From NCBI RefSeq assembly GCF_020736365.1, contig NZ_CP085988.1, positions 750,001 to 814,000 on the forward strand: 64,000 nt of DNA, read 5' to 3'. Under the pieces are notes generated by a model that was given only the letters and a program-made list of their open reading frames with translations, searched no databases and had not been told where the DNA came from. How positions within the stretch are numbered: position 1 is the stretch's first letter; every line of letters starts with the position of its first letter. Below are positions 10,622-19,710 of this stretch, one piece after another. Made by a program: the position numbers and the translations under genes. This DNA comes from Clostridium sp. M62/1. GTDB taxonomy: Bacteria; Bacillota; Clostridia; Lachnospirales; Lachnospiraceae.

Positions 10622-12685
10622 ATGAGTTTTTTGATTGGGGTAGATGTGGGCGGAACATTTACGGATTTCTCGACGTTTGATACGGAGACGGGAGTCCTGA
10701 AGCACTTTAAGCAGAGTTCGACGCCGGAAGATCCGTCGCGGGCTATTGTCAGCGGGATCCTTTATGTACTTTCAGATAATGGAATTTCCCCTTCTCAGGT
10801 TGGCTATCTGGCCCACGGGACAACGGTGGCTACCAATGCTCTGATAGAGAGGAAGGGGGCAAAGCTGGGACTTATCACAACAAAGGGATTCCGGGATCTG
10901 ATGGAAATCGGCTGGCAGAAGCGTCCTTCCCTGTATGATTTGTCAAAACAGAAACCTGAAAGCCTGATTCCGGATGGAATGAACTGCGAAGCAGAGGAGA
11001 GGATTCTCTATGACGGCACGGTGAGGACGCCGCTGAATGAGGAAAGTGTCAGAAAAGCCGTGAGGTATCTGAAGGACAGGAAAGCAAAGGCCATCGCTGT
11101 GTGTACGCTGTTTTCCTTTTTGAATCCCTCCCATGAGAAACGGATTAAGGAGATCATCCGGGAGGAATATCCGGAGGTCTATGTATCAGTCTCCCACGAG
11201 CTGGTGCCGGAGTTCCGCGAGTACTCAAGAATGAGCACAACGGTTCTGAACGCCTACCTGGGCCCCGTGATGGAGACGTATGTTCACAATTTTGAGAACT
11301 CGATTAAGGAGGCCGGGATCACGGTAGCTCCCTATGTTACCCAGTCGAACGGCTCTGTGATCTCCATTGCGGAAACTATTGACTGCCCGATCAAGACGGC
11401 TGTATCCGGTCCGAGTGCGGGAGTGATTGGGGCGGCTTATATTGGAAAGCAGTGCGGCATTGACAAGATTATCACCTTCGATATGGGTGGAACGAGTATT
11501 GATGTAAGTCTGATAGAACATGGAAAGGCGTCTCTCTCGAATGAACGCCTGGTGGAGGGATACCCGGCCCGGATTCCCATGATCGATATTGTGACAGTGG
11601 GAGCGGGAGGAGGCTCTATCGCCCGTATTGACGCAGGAGGAGCCCTCAAGGTAGGGCCGGACAGCGCCGGAGCAACGCCGGGGCCTGCCTGCTACGGGAG
11701 AGGAGGAACACAGCCCTGTGTGACAGACGCCAACCTTATCCTGGGGAAGCTGAATCAGGAAAGGATTCTGGGAGGAAGGATGGAGGTATATCCGGAACTG
11801 GCCAGACAGGCTGTGGAGGAGCAGATCTGCAGGCCTTCCGATTTGACTCTCGCCCAGGCGGCTGCCGGAATTATCTCAGTCGTCAATTCCAACATGACGA
11901 GAGCGATCCGTGTGGTTTCTGTAGAGCGGGGCTATGACGCCAGGGAATTTACGCTGATGGCATTTGGAGGCGCCGGCCCGCTGCACGCCTGCGAGGTTGC
12001 ACAGGACATGGGAATTACCTCTGTGCTGATTCCGCCCTCACCGGGAACCCTGTGCTCCCTGGGGCTTCTGATGGCAGACACAAAGTTCGATATCAGCCGC
12101 TCCCGTGTGATGATAGCGGACAGAGAGAATCTTTGCAGGGTACAGGAGATATTTGATTCTCTCACAAGGGAAGGCAGCGAGCTTTTAGATCGAGAGGGAA
12201 TAGACAGGAAGGACAGAAGCTTTACGTACTTCATTGAGTGCAGATATGAGCGGCAGAATTATGAGATCGGGATAGAGGTAGAGGGAAGCTTCACAGAAAA
12301 AGCCATGGAAGAGATGATAGAAAAATTCCATCAGGAGCACAACCGCTCTTACGGATATTTCAACCGGGCGATGCGGATTCAGATGGTCAATTACCGGGTA
12401 AGCGCAGTAGGAGACATTGTGAAGCCGGATCTGAAAGCGGAGCCGGTTGCAAAGGATGCCGCCGCGCCCCTGCCGGTATCTGTAAGGCAGGTGCTGTTTG
12501 ACAGAGAAAGCAGATATATTCCCACGAACATTTACCGAAGAGAGGATTTTGTGCCGGGAAGCCAGATCGAAGGGCCGGCGATTATTGAGCAGATGGATTC
12601 TACCTCTGTGATTCCGCCGGGATGGACGGCATATACAGACTGTTACAGGAATCTTCGCGTGACTTATGAGGGAGGGAAGAGGTAA
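10622..12685 (+). CDS. Hydantoinase/oxoprolinase A-type subunit
   Basis: A 687-residue protein of the HyuA family (ATP-dependent N-methylhydantoinase, 5-oxoprolinase and acetone/acetophenone carboxylase alpha-like subunits). An actin-like ATPase fold is shown by IGVDVGGTFTDFSTFDT at the N-terminus and a second phosphate loop FDMGGTSIDVSLI (about 287). The HyuB partner gene follows directly with a one-base overlap (TAATG). Such pairs open cyclic amides or carboxylate ketones using ATP; here, next to a peptide importer and an M20 enzyme, an imported cyclic or N-modified amino acid is likely (inference). Confidence 0.9.
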   Translation: MSFLIGVDVGGTFTDFSTFDTETGVLKHFKQSSTPEDPSRAIVSGILYVLSDNGISPSQVGYLAHGTTVATNALIERKGAKLGLITTKGFRDLMEIGWQKRPSLYDLSKQKPESLIPDGMNCEAEERILYDGTVRTPLNEESVRKAVRYLKDRKAKAIAVCTLFSFLNPSHEKRIKEIIREEYPEVYVSVSHELVPEFREYSRMSTTVLNAYLGPVMETYVHNFENSIKEAGITVAPYVTQSNGSVISIAETIDCPIKTAVSGPSAGVIGAAYIGKQCGIDKIITFDMGGTSIDVSLIEHGKASLSNERLVEGYPARIPMIDIVTVGAGGGSIARIDAGGALKVGPDSAGATPGPACYGRGGTQPCVTDANLILGKLNQERILGGRMEVYPELARQAVEEQICRPSDLTLAQAAAGIISVVNSNMTRAIRVVSVERGYDAREFTLMAFGGAGPLHACEVAQDMGITSVLIPPSPGTLCSLGLLMADTKFDISRSRVMIADRENLCRVQEIFDSLTREGSELLDREGIDRKDRSFTYFIECRYERQNYEIGIEVEGSFTEKAMEEMIEKFHQEHNRSYGYFNRAMRIQMVNYRVSAVGDIVKPDLKAEPVAKDAAAPLPVSVRQVLFDRESRYIPTNIYRREDFVPGSQIEGPAIIEQMDSTSVIPPGWTAYTDCYRNLRVTYEGGKR

Positions 12686-14397
12686 TGGGAAAGAGAGTGG
12701 ACGCGGTGACAGTGGAGATTGTGGGAAATCTCCTGCTCTCAATCGCCGAGGAGATGGGAGTGGCTCTGATAAAAAGCGCCTATTCCACGAACATAAAAGA
12801 GAGAAGAGATATTTCGACTGCTGTGTTTGATCCGGAGGGGAACATGGTAGCGCAGGCGGAGCATGTGGCCATGCACCTGGGTTCCCTTCTAGGGATTATC
12901 AAGGAGGTTTACAGAAAGCATCCCATATCTGAAATACATCCCGGAGATATGTTTATGGGAAATGATCCCTACAATGGAGGCGGAACACATCTGCCGGACA
13001 TTACAGTGGCTCAGCCTGTCTTTGCAGGGGAAACACTGATCGGGTGGGTGGCAAATCTGGCCCACCACAGCGATGTAGGGGGAAAGGTGGCTGGCTCTAC
13101 CTCAGGAGACGCAGTAAGCATTTTTCAGGAAGGGTTAAAAATTCCTCTGGTGAGGGTATGCGAAAAAGGAAAGGTTAAGGAGGATATTGTGAGCTTTCTG
13201 CTGGCCAACAGCCGGATACCCGGAGAGAGGCAGGGGGATTTGCAGGCTCAGATCGCTTCCAACCGGGTAGGGGCAAGACGGCTTTTGGAGGCCTTTGACC
13301 GGTATCATACGCTTCTGATTGACAGCATGCATGAGCTTCAGGACTATGCGGAGCGGAGACTGCGGGCGGGAATCAAAGCTCTTCCGGATGGAGAGTATGA
13401 GTTTACGGACTATATGGACGACGCCGGCATTAATCATCCAAGTCCTATTAAAATCCACGTGAAAATCAGTATTAAAGACGACTTTATGTATCTGGATTTT
13501 ACCGGAACTGATCCCCAGGTGAACGGCCCCAATAATGTGACAAAAAACGGTCTTTTGGCGACGGTGTTCTACTGCCTGAAGGCGCTGATTGATCCGGAGA
13601 TTCCGTCAAACGCGGGGATCTACCGGGCATTCCAGGTGGAAGCCGAGGAGGGGAGCATTGTGAACGCGGTGAATCCGGCTCCGGTGGGAGCGAGAATAGA
13701 CACCTGTATGAGGGTGGCGGATGTGATTTTCGGCGCCCTTGGGCCTGCAGTGCCAGAGAGGGCTATGGCAGGCTGCAATTCCTCCTGCACCTCAGCCATT
13801 TTCAGCGGCGCTGACCCGCAGGATTCCTCTCATTTTTATGTATATCTGGAAACAATTGCCGGAGGTTCCGGAGCGCAGAAAGGCCGGGATGGCCTGAGCG
13901 GGGTTCAGGTACATATGACGAACACCTCCAATCTGCCGGTGGAGGCTCTTGAAATGGAATTTCCTCTGCTGACAGTACACAAGTATGGCCTGATTGAAAA
14001 CAGCGGAGGTGCGGGACAGTACAGGGGAGGCCTGGGAATTGAGAGGATTTTTGAGGCTATGTATGACAATATCAGCTTTACAGGGCTGGGAGACAGGCAG
14101 CTTTACAGGCCGTGGGGACTGTACGGAGGACTGCCGGGAGCCGGAGGCGAGTATTTTATCACAAGGGCAGACGGAACCGTGGAAAAGCTGATGTCAAAAT
14201 GTACGGATATTCCCCTCCATAAGGGAGATACTGTGACGGTACATACGCCGGGAGCCGGAGGATACGGGGATCCCAAAAAGAGAGATCCAAAGGCAGTGCT
14301 TCGGGACTGTATTGAACACAAGGTATCTGTGGATCAGGCAGAAAGCAAGTACGGAGTCAGAGTAATCCGAGAGGGAAATCAGTACAGGCTGGCATAG
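12685..14397 (+). CDS. Hydantoinase/oxoprolinase B-type subunit
   Basis: A 570-residue HyuB-family partner of the preceding gene. Typical segments are ERRDISTAVFDPEGNMVAQAEH near residue 40, MGNDPYNGGGTHLPDITV (about 92) and the Gly-rich C-terminal ENSGGAGQYRGGLGIER (about 438) with TPGAGGYGDP near the end. It should form the catalytic complex with HyuA. It is the last gene of the operon; a CTGGGA/TCCCAG hairpin with a long loop at 14414-14446 is the only terminator-like structure before the next gene. Confidence 0.9.
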   Translation: MGKRVDAVTVEIVGNLLLSIAEEMGVALIKSAYSTNIKERRDISTAVFDPEGNMVAQAEHVAMHLGSLLGIIKEVYRKHPISEIHPGDMFMGNDPYNGGGTHLPDITVAQPVFAGETLIGWVANLAHHSDVGGKVAGSTSGDAVSIFQEGLKIPLVRVCEKGKVKEDIVSFLLANSRIPGERQGDLQAQIASNRVGARRLLEAFDRYHTLLIDSMHELQDYAERRLRAGIKALPDGEYEFTDYMDDAGINHPSPIKIHVKISIKDDFMYLDFTGTDPQVNGPNNVTKNGLLATVFYCLKALIDPEIPSNAGIYRAFQVEAEEGSIVNAVNPAPVGARIDTCMRVADVIFGALGPAVPERAMAGCNSSCTSAIFSGADPQDSSHFYVYLETIAGGSGAQKGRDGLSGVQVHMTNTSNLPVEALEMEFPLLTVHKYGLIENSGGAGQYRGGLGIERIFEAMYDNISFTGLGDRQLYRPWGLYGGLPGAGGEYFITRADGTVEKLMSKCTDIPLHKGDTVTVHTPGAGGYGDPKKRDPKAVLRDCIEHKVSVDQAESKYGVRVIREGNQYRLA

Positions 14398-14584
14398 AGA
14401 GACAGAAAAAGGACTGGGACTAAGAAACGGATTTTGTGTATCCCAGAGGCCAGGATCCGGATCGTTTAGTGGATAAGAGGAGGTATATGTGGAAGGCGGC
14501 GTATTAAACGAGCAGTAAAGCAAAGAAAGAGCGAGGAGAGAAACAAATGTCTGGTTATGTTAGACAGGGGAAATGTGAGGAATT

Positions 14585-15313
14585 ATGCTGGATGGAAAAG
14601 CGGCTACACCATTATATGTTCAGCTGATACAGGAGCTGGAAGCTAAAATTTCAGAAGGAATTTTAACACCGGAGGCCCGCCTGCCCTCTGAAAGCGAGCT
14701 TTCGAAGCAATATGGGGTAAGTATTATAACGGTCAGAAAGGCCGTCGGCAGCCTGGCAGAAAAGGGGCTGGTTGAAAAAAAGCAGGGGAAGGGAACCTAT
14801 GTCACCAAAAAGAAATATACACGGGATATGAAAAACCTTCAGAGCTTTACAGAGCTGTGCGGCAGATATGGGGTAAGGGCTGGAGGAAGAATGCTGGAAA
14901 ACAGGATTGTTGTGCCGGATGAAAGGATAGCCAGGCTCTTAGGGCTTGAGCCGGGAAGCCAAACGGTATTTATCTCTAGGGTACGGTGCGCAGACGGGGA
15001 GCCTGTGGTGATTGAACATAATTATTTTCCATTGAGCTATTCATTTCTTCTGGGAGAGACCTTTCATGATAATTCGCTGTTTCAGTATTTAAGGGACAAA
15101 AGAGAGGTGACGGTGGATGGATCAGAAAAATGGTTTGAGCTGTGCAGAGCGGGAGTAAAGGAGGCCAGGCTTTTAAAAGTTAAAAAAGGAGGGGCGCTGC
15201 TTCGAATCAGGAGCGTGGCGTATAACATTCAGGGAAAGCCGATCTATGCCGGCGTTCAGCTTGTAAAGGGAGAATGTTTTTCCTTCTATGTCTATGAGAG
15301 AGGAAAGAAGTAG
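14585..15313 (+). CDS. GntR-family regulator with UTRA domain (copy 1)
   Basis: A 242-residue cytoplasmic repressor. The N-terminal winged helix (about 1-75) contains the family helix SESELSKQYGVSIITVRKAVG, and the UTRA ligand-binding domain fills about 90-240. It is roughly half identical to the second GntR at 17569; both share MKNLQSFTE, MLEN and a VSIITVR recognition helix. UTRA repressors usually sense the sugar or phosphosugar handled by nearby genes, so this one may control frlDB downstream, the dpp-hyu operon upstream, or both (inference). Confidence 0.9.
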   Translation: MLDGKAATPLYVQLIQELEAKISEGILTPEARLPSESELSKQYGVSIITVRKAVGSLAEKGLVEKKQGKGTYVTKKKYTRDMKNLQSFTELCGRYGVRAGGRMLENRIVVPDERIARLLGLEPGSQTVFISRVRCADGEPVVIEHNYFPLSYSFLLGETFHDNSLFQYLRDKREVTVDGSEKWFELCRAGVKEARLLKVKKGGALLRIRSVAYNIQGKPIYAGVQLVKGECFSFYVYERGKK

Positions 15314-15338
15314 CAAAAGAGGAATCATAAGCGCTTTG

Positions 15339-15399
15339 CCTGTCTGTCAGAGTCTGGGATAGAATTTTATTTGGCTCTGTCGGGCAGGTATTTTTTATT
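15339..15399 (+). terminator. Rho-independent terminator after GntR copy 1
   Basis: CCTGTC pairs with GGCAGG and, inside it, CAGAG with CTCTG across a 22-base loop; TATTTTTTATT follows. It separates the first GntR gene from the frlDB transcription unit. Confidence 0.75.
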
Positions 15400-15483
15400 A
15401 GGGGCGTAAATCAGAGGGAGGAGGCTATTGGAAAAAGCTTTACAGGGGAGTGGAGATTTCCGCTCCGTGGCATACAAAAGGTG

Positions 15484-15540
15484 TTGACAAAATGGGGGAC
15501 ACTATTATAATATAATATAACATTATATAATATTATATTT
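15484..15540 (+). promoter_or_regulatory. frlDB promoter with AT-rich operator
   Basis: TTGACA (15484-15489), 16-bp spacer, TATAAT (15506-15511). It is followed by an AT-rich dyad containing ATAATAT and ATATTAT arms around TAACATTATA (15518-15527). The same AACATTATA core lies at 3108-3116, and TAACATT/AATGTTA form the dyad before the second GntR gene, so these are probable sites for the local GntR repressors. Confidence 0.75.
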
Positions 15541-15557
15541 GCTGGGAGGGCAAAGGC

Positions 15558-16415
15558 ATGAGGGTGATCGGTATTGGAGACAATGTGTGCGACAAGTACA
15601 TTTATTTGAATACCATGTTTCCTGGAGGACAGGCTTTAAATTTTGCTGTCTATACAAAAATGCTGGGAGCGGATTCTTCATATATGGGAACCTTTGGCCG
15701 TGATGAAGTGGCGGAGCACATACTGGCCACTCTGGATGAGCTGGGAGTGAAGCATGAGCGCTGCAGACAGTACGATGGTGAAAATGGATATGCCAGAGTA
15801 ACTCTGGTAGATGGAGACAGGGTATTTTTAGGAAGCAACAAAGGCGGAATTGCAAAAGAGCACCCGGTAGTGCTGGATTCTGACGATATGGAATATGTAA
15901 AGCAGTTTTCCCATATTCATACAAGCAATAACAGCTATTTCGACAGTCAGCTGCCTAAGCTAGCAGAAGCAGGCTTATCGGTTTCCTATGATTTTTCCGG
16001 ACAGTGGACAGATCCGGAAAAAGTGGCTCGGGTGGCTCCGTATATCAGATATGCTTTTTTATCCTGCGGTTCGATACCAGTGGAGGAGGCAGAAAAAATC
16101 TGCCGCGCTATTCATGAGGCAGGATGCCCGATGGTAATTACTACAAGAGGAAGCTATGGTTCGATGTTATATGACGGAAACAGGTTTTATGAACAGAAAC
16201 CGCAGCTGGTAGAAGCGGTAGATACACTAGGAGCCGGGGATTCCTTTGCCGCAGCGTTTTTGCTTTCCTATATTGGAAGCCTGGAGGATAAAAAGGCGCA
16301 GGGCAGGGCAGACCAGGGAGCCTTTATCAAAAAGGCGATGGCGGCAGGCGCCGAATTCGCGGCAAAAACCTGTATGGTGCAGGGAGCCTTTGGATACGGA
16401 AGGGCATTGGTATAG
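15558..16415 (+). CDS. frlD: Fructoselysine 6-kinase-like PfkB kinase
   Basis: A 285-residue ribokinase-family sugar kinase closest to FrlD, which phosphorylates fructoselysine (the Amadori product of glucose and lysine) on C6. The N-terminal substrate region contains PGGQALNFAVYTKMLGA, and the C-terminal PfkB signature DTLGAGDSFAAAF (about 223-235) has the catalytic Asp in GAGD. The next gene is the matching deglycase, which is what supports this assignment over a general fructokinase. A ribosome site (GGGAGG) lies upstream of the ATG. Confidence 0.85.
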   Translation: MRVIGIGDNVCDKYIYLNTMFPGGQALNFAVYTKMLGADSSYMGTFGRDEVAEHILATLDELGVKHERCRQYDGENGYARVTLVDGDRVFLGSNKGGIAKEHPVVLDSDDMEYVKQFSHIHTSNNSYFDSQLPKLAEAGLSVSYDFSGQWTDPEKVARVAPYIRYAFLSCGSIPVEEAEKICRAIHEAGCPMVITTRGSYGSMLYDGNRFYEQKPQLVEAVDTLGAGDSFAAAFLLSYIGSLEDKKAQGRADQGAFIKKAMAAGAEFAAKTCMVQGAFGYGRALV

Positions 16416-16449
16416 CGCTGTAAGAACAGAAAAACAGGAGGGAAGAATC

Positions 16450-17427
16450 ATGACGAAAACGGTAAAGGAAATTGTTAAAGAGATTAAGGAGAAAATGGAT
16501 CGGGCGGGTGGATTAAAGCATGTGTATTTTGTTGCCTGCGGAGGCTCTAAGGCTGCGATTTTCCCAGGTCTTTACCTGCTTCAGAGCGAGGCGAAGACCT
16601 TTGGCGCTACTACCTATACAAGCAATGAGTTTGTACACGCTGTACCGAAGGGGTTGGATAACAGATGCGTGGCTGTGATCTGCTCTTTAAAGGCAACACC
16701 TGAGACCGTGGAGGCAGTGAAGACAGCCAATGCCGCAGGCGCAGTGACGGTTGCCATGACAGGTTCTATGGAGACGGGCATGGCAAAGGTAGGCCAGTAT
16801 GTTGTAACCTACTCCAATGGAGACGACCAGGTATACAGCGATTCCAACCAGGCGAATGCTCTCCGCATTGGATTTGAGTTATTAAAGCAGTTTGAGAACT
16901 ACGAAAACTATGACAAGGCCATGGCAGCCTATACAGAGATTGACCAGATCGTTGCAGAGGGAAAAGAGAAGGCCCTTCCAATCGCCCAGAAGTGGGCAGA
17001 CACTTACAAGGATGAGCCGATCTTCTACGTACTGGCATCCGGCCCTAACTATGGTGTGGCTTACTCCATGTGCTGCTGCCATTTCATGGAAATGCAGTGG
17101 AAACATGCCGTCTGCCTTCATACGGGAGAGTATTTCCACGGGCCGTTCGAGACTACAGATAAACAGCTTCCGATAGTACTCTTAATGAGCGAGGGGAGAA
17201 CAAGGGCCTTAGATGAGAGATGCCTGAAGTTCCTCAGGCAGTATGCAGAAAATTACATTACCATTGACTTTAAGGAGTTAAACCAGGGCAGAATTGCGCC
17301 GGAAGTAGCAGAATTCTTTAACCCGGTTGTCATGATCCCGATTGAGAGATTCTACGTGGCTCAGATGGCAGAGGTGAGAGGCCATTCTATGGATGAGAGA
17401 CGTTATATGTGGAAAGTAGAGTACTAA
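16450..17427 (+). CDS. frlB: Fructoselysine-6-phosphate deglycase-like SIS protein
   Basis: A 325-residue protein with two sugar-isomerase (SIS) domains, similar to FrlB, which cleaves fructoselysine 6-phosphate into glucose 6-phosphate and lysine. The first SIS domain starts at KHVYFVACGGSKAAIFPG (about 21-38); the second is around PIFYVLASGPNYGVAYS with HTGEYFHGPFE. The ATG at 16450 is chosen because AGGAGG lies just upstream and the SIS family begins here. With FrlD it gives a two-step route for glycated lysine. No dedicated transporter is adjacent. Confidence 0.87.
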   Translation: MTKTVKEIVKEIKEKMDRAGGLKHVYFVACGGSKAAIFPGLYLLQSEAKTFGATTYTSNEFVHAVPKGLDNRCVAVICSLKATPETVEAVKTANAAGAVTVAMTGSMETGMAKVGQYVVTYSNGDDQVYSDSNQANALRIGFELLKQFENYENYDKAMAAYTEIDQIVAEGKEKALPIAQKWADTYKDEPIFYVLASGPNYGVAYSMCCCHFMEMQWKHAVCLHTGEYFHGPFETTDKQLPIVLLMSEGRTRALDERCLKFLRQYAENYITIDFKELNQGRIAPEVAEFFNPVVMIPIERFYVAQMAEVRGHSMDERRYMWKVEY

Positions 17428-17468
17428 GCAAAATACTGCTTAAACCATGGAAGAATAAGGAAAATTCT

Positions 17469-17538
17469 TTGCCTTTTATAAAAGATTGAGATATAATGTT
17501 ATTGACGAGACATATTAATATGTTTTGCCAGTAACATT
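17469..17538 (+). promoter_or_regulatory. Promoter and nested palindromic operator of GntR copy 2
   Basis: TTGCCT (17469-17474), 17 bp, TATAAT (17492-17497). Overlapping the -10 is a two-level dyad with one centre: outer arms AATGTTA (17495-17501) and TAACATT (17532-17538), inner palindrome ACATATTAATATGT (17510-17523), both centred at 17516.5. Its position over the start site fits autorepression by the GntR protein encoded 31 bp downstream. Confidence 0.75.
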
Positions 17539-17568
17539 ACTTGAAAAAGAGATAGAGGAACGATAGCT

Positions 17569-18297
17569 ATGCTGAATGGAAAGACAGTGACCCCATTATA
17601 CGTGCAGTTAATGAAGCAGATAGAAGAAAAAATACGGTGCGGCGTTTATCAGCCAGGTGAAAGACTCCAGTCTGAAAGCGAGATGGCAAAATCCTTTGGA
17701 GTCAGCATTATCACAGTAAGAAGCGCTGTCAGCGGCTTAGTAGAAAAGGGGCTGGTAGAGAAGAAACAGGGAAAGGGAACCTTTGTTTCCAGGCCTAAAT
17801 TCACCAAGGATATGAAAAATCTTCAGAGCTTTACGGAGATGTGCCGCTATATGGGCATGGAGCCGGGGGGAAAGATGCTGGAAAACTGTCTTGTATCCCC
17901 AGATGAGAAAACCAGGAAACTGTTAGGACTGGAGAAAGGCAGCCAGGTTATTTCCATTTCACGTTTAAGATATGCAGACGGACAGCCTGTGGCAATCGAA
18001 AAAAATTATTTTCCAATAAAATATGCGTTTTTATTAGATGAAACATTTGATAATAATTCATTATTTTCATTTCTTCATGAAAAGGCAAAAGTAACCGTTT
18101 CAGCGTCAGAAAAATGGATTGGAATTTGCAGGACTACTGCCTCGGAAGCAAAGCTGTTAGGAGTAAGCAAGGGATCTCCTCTGCTTTTTATTAAGAGCGT
18201 CACATATACCCAGGATAATGAGCCTCTGTATGTGGGAGTCCAGATATTTAACGGTGAAAACTGTTCCTTCTACATTTACCAGTCAAACGGAATGTGA
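17569..18297 (+). CDS. GntR-family regulator with UTRA domain (copy 2, FrlR-like)
   Basis: A 242-residue paralogue of the regulator at 14585, the same length and alignable without gaps. The winged helix carries SESEMAKSFGVSIITVRSAVS; the UTRA domain follows. It lies directly after frlB but has its own promoter with a strong dyad operator. In other bacteria FrlR is the GntR-type repressor of frl genes, so this copy is a likely FrlR; the division of labour with copy 1 is unknown. Confidence 0.9.
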   Translation: MLNGKTVTPLYVQLMKQIEEKIRCGVYQPGERLQSESEMAKSFGVSIITVRSAVSGLVEKGLVEKKQGKGTFVSRPKFTKDMKNLQSFTEMCRYMGMEPGGKMLENCLVSPDEKTRKLLGLEKGSQVISISRLRYADGQPVAIEKNYFPIKYAFLLDETFDNNSLFSFLHEKAKVTVSASEKWIGICRTTASEAKLLGVSKGSPLLFIKSVTYTQDNEPLYVGVQIFNGENCSFYIYQSNGM

Positions 18298-18368
18298 GAG
18301 GGAGTGGGGGAGAGAAAACGGCTGCTATATACGGCCGGATAGCAGAAAACAGGACAGGAAGGGTAATT

Positions 18369-18406
18369 AAGCCTGGAATGAGCTCAAGCGTTTCATTCCA
18401 GGCTTT
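18369..18406 (+). terminator. Rho-independent terminator
   Basis: AGCCTGGAATGA pairs perfectly with TCATTCCAGGCT across an 11-base loop and is followed by TTTT. It ends the GntR copy 2 transcript ahead of the convergent kinase gene. Confidence 0.85.
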
Positions 18407-18467
18407 TGCCATGCTGGGGACGTATCCGGCTTAATCCGGCCCGGGGGAGGCAGCGCTGTGAAACCTA

Positions 18468-19313
18468 TCAGGCTTTATCCAACCTCTCCTCCAGCATCTG
18501 GCACAGCTTCGGAATCTGTGATTCAAACTCCACTCCATACCATCTTGCAGACTCGGAGGCAGCGGTTGCCTCAATGCAGATTACCACAAAATCTGCTGCC
18601 AGGGCCAGAGCGTCGCCTAGATCTAATCCCCGCATCAGTCCGCCCAGTACGGTGGAAGAGTAGAGATCCCCAGTTCCATGGAAGCTCTGGGGACAGCGGC
18701 GGGTAAAATAGGAAAATTCCTTTCCGCTGCGGTCCAGATAGGCCACCCCCAGCTGATCCGGCTGGTAGCTGACACCGGTGAGGACGGCAGTTTTGCAGCC
18801 CAGCTCCAAAAGCTTTTCCATCAGGGAGCGGATATAGTCAGGCCCATACTCTGTACGGTAGGGCGTTCCGGTGAGCAGACAGGCCTCTGTGATATTGGGA
18901 AGAATAATATCCGCCTTGGCGCAGACCTTGGCCATCTCTGCCGGGAAGCTAGCGTCAAAGGCGGCATACAGCTTTCCATTGTCCGCCATGGCCGGATCGA
19001 CCAGAATCAGATTATCTTTCGTGCCGAAGCGGTCAAAGAACTGACAGATCTGATGGCACTGCTCACCGGAGGCCAGATAGCCGGTGTAGATGCTGTCAAA
19101 GGTGATCTGTTCTCTCTCCCAGGCCTCGGAAATCGGCTCAATCTGATCCGAGAGATCCTTGCAGGTAAAGGTTTTAAACATGGTGTGGGTGGATAACACC
19201 GCTGTGGGCAGAATACCGCACTCCACACCCATTGCAGAGAGAATGGGCAGGGCTACGGTGATGGAACAGCGTCCTACGCAGGAAATATCCTGTAATGTGA
19301 TAATTCGTTTCAT
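18468..19313 (-). CDS. Pyridoxal/pyridoxamine kinase family protein
   Basis: A 281-residue ribokinase-like kinase of the PdxK/PdxY family that would phosphorylate B6 vitamers for salvage of pyridoxal phosphate. It starts MKRIITLQDISCVGRCSITVA, typical of the family, and has a C-terminal GTGDLYSS catalytic loop (family GTGD with the base Asp) near residue 224. The ATG at 19313 is chosen over an upstream in-frame ATG because AGGAGG sits eight bases before it. Convergent with the GntR gene. Substrate specificity within the family is not certain. Confidence 0.85.
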   Translation of the reverse strand: MKRIITLQDISCVGRCSITVALPILSAMGVECGILPTAVLSTHTMFKTFTCKDLSDQIEPISEAWEREQITFDSIYTGYLASGEQCHQICQFFDRFGTKDNLILVDPAMADNGKLYAAFDASFPAEMAKVCAKADIILPNITEACLLTGTPYRTEYGPDYIRSLMEKLLELGCKTAVLTGVSYQPDQLGVAYLDRSGKEFSYFTRRCPQSFHGTGDLYSSTVLGGLMRGLDLGDALALAADFVVICIEATAASESARWYGVEFESQIPKLCQMLEERLDKA

Positions 19314-19537
19314 TGGTCTTGTCCTCCTGAATTTTCCTGCCATGGGAATCCGCCGAAGGAAGGCCTGCCGGGGGGATTCGCTTGCAGAACGATTATTATG
19401 ATGACAAAAGTATAGCAGGATGCAGACAGATTAAAAATAGCCAAAAAAGTAAAAAATAATCAGTCCAGTTAAGGGACTGGAACAGGAACGCCGGTTAAAA
19501 GAAAAGAATATAAAGAAATATGTAAGAAAGAAGGCGA

Positions 19538-19566
19538 TTGCGGATAGGATTTTCTGCCGTTATAAT
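19538..19566 (+). promoter_or_regulatory. Promoter for the CAP-domain protein
   Basis: TTGCGG (19538-19543), 17-bp spacer, TATAAT (19561-19566), giving a leader of about 135 bases. The rest of the gap 19314-19710 shows only a small CAGTCC/GGACTG hairpin near 19460. Confidence 0.65.
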
Positions 19567-19710
19567 AATCTATATATCTGCAGACGCAGAAGGTATTCCG
19601 GCAGGACAGGAAAATACAGAGGAAAATGCAGAAGAAAACAGCTTAAAAGCAAGGCGGTGCCTGCGGCCGTTGCACGCAGGCAAAACAGGCTTGGAGGGCG
19701 GGAGGTTCAG

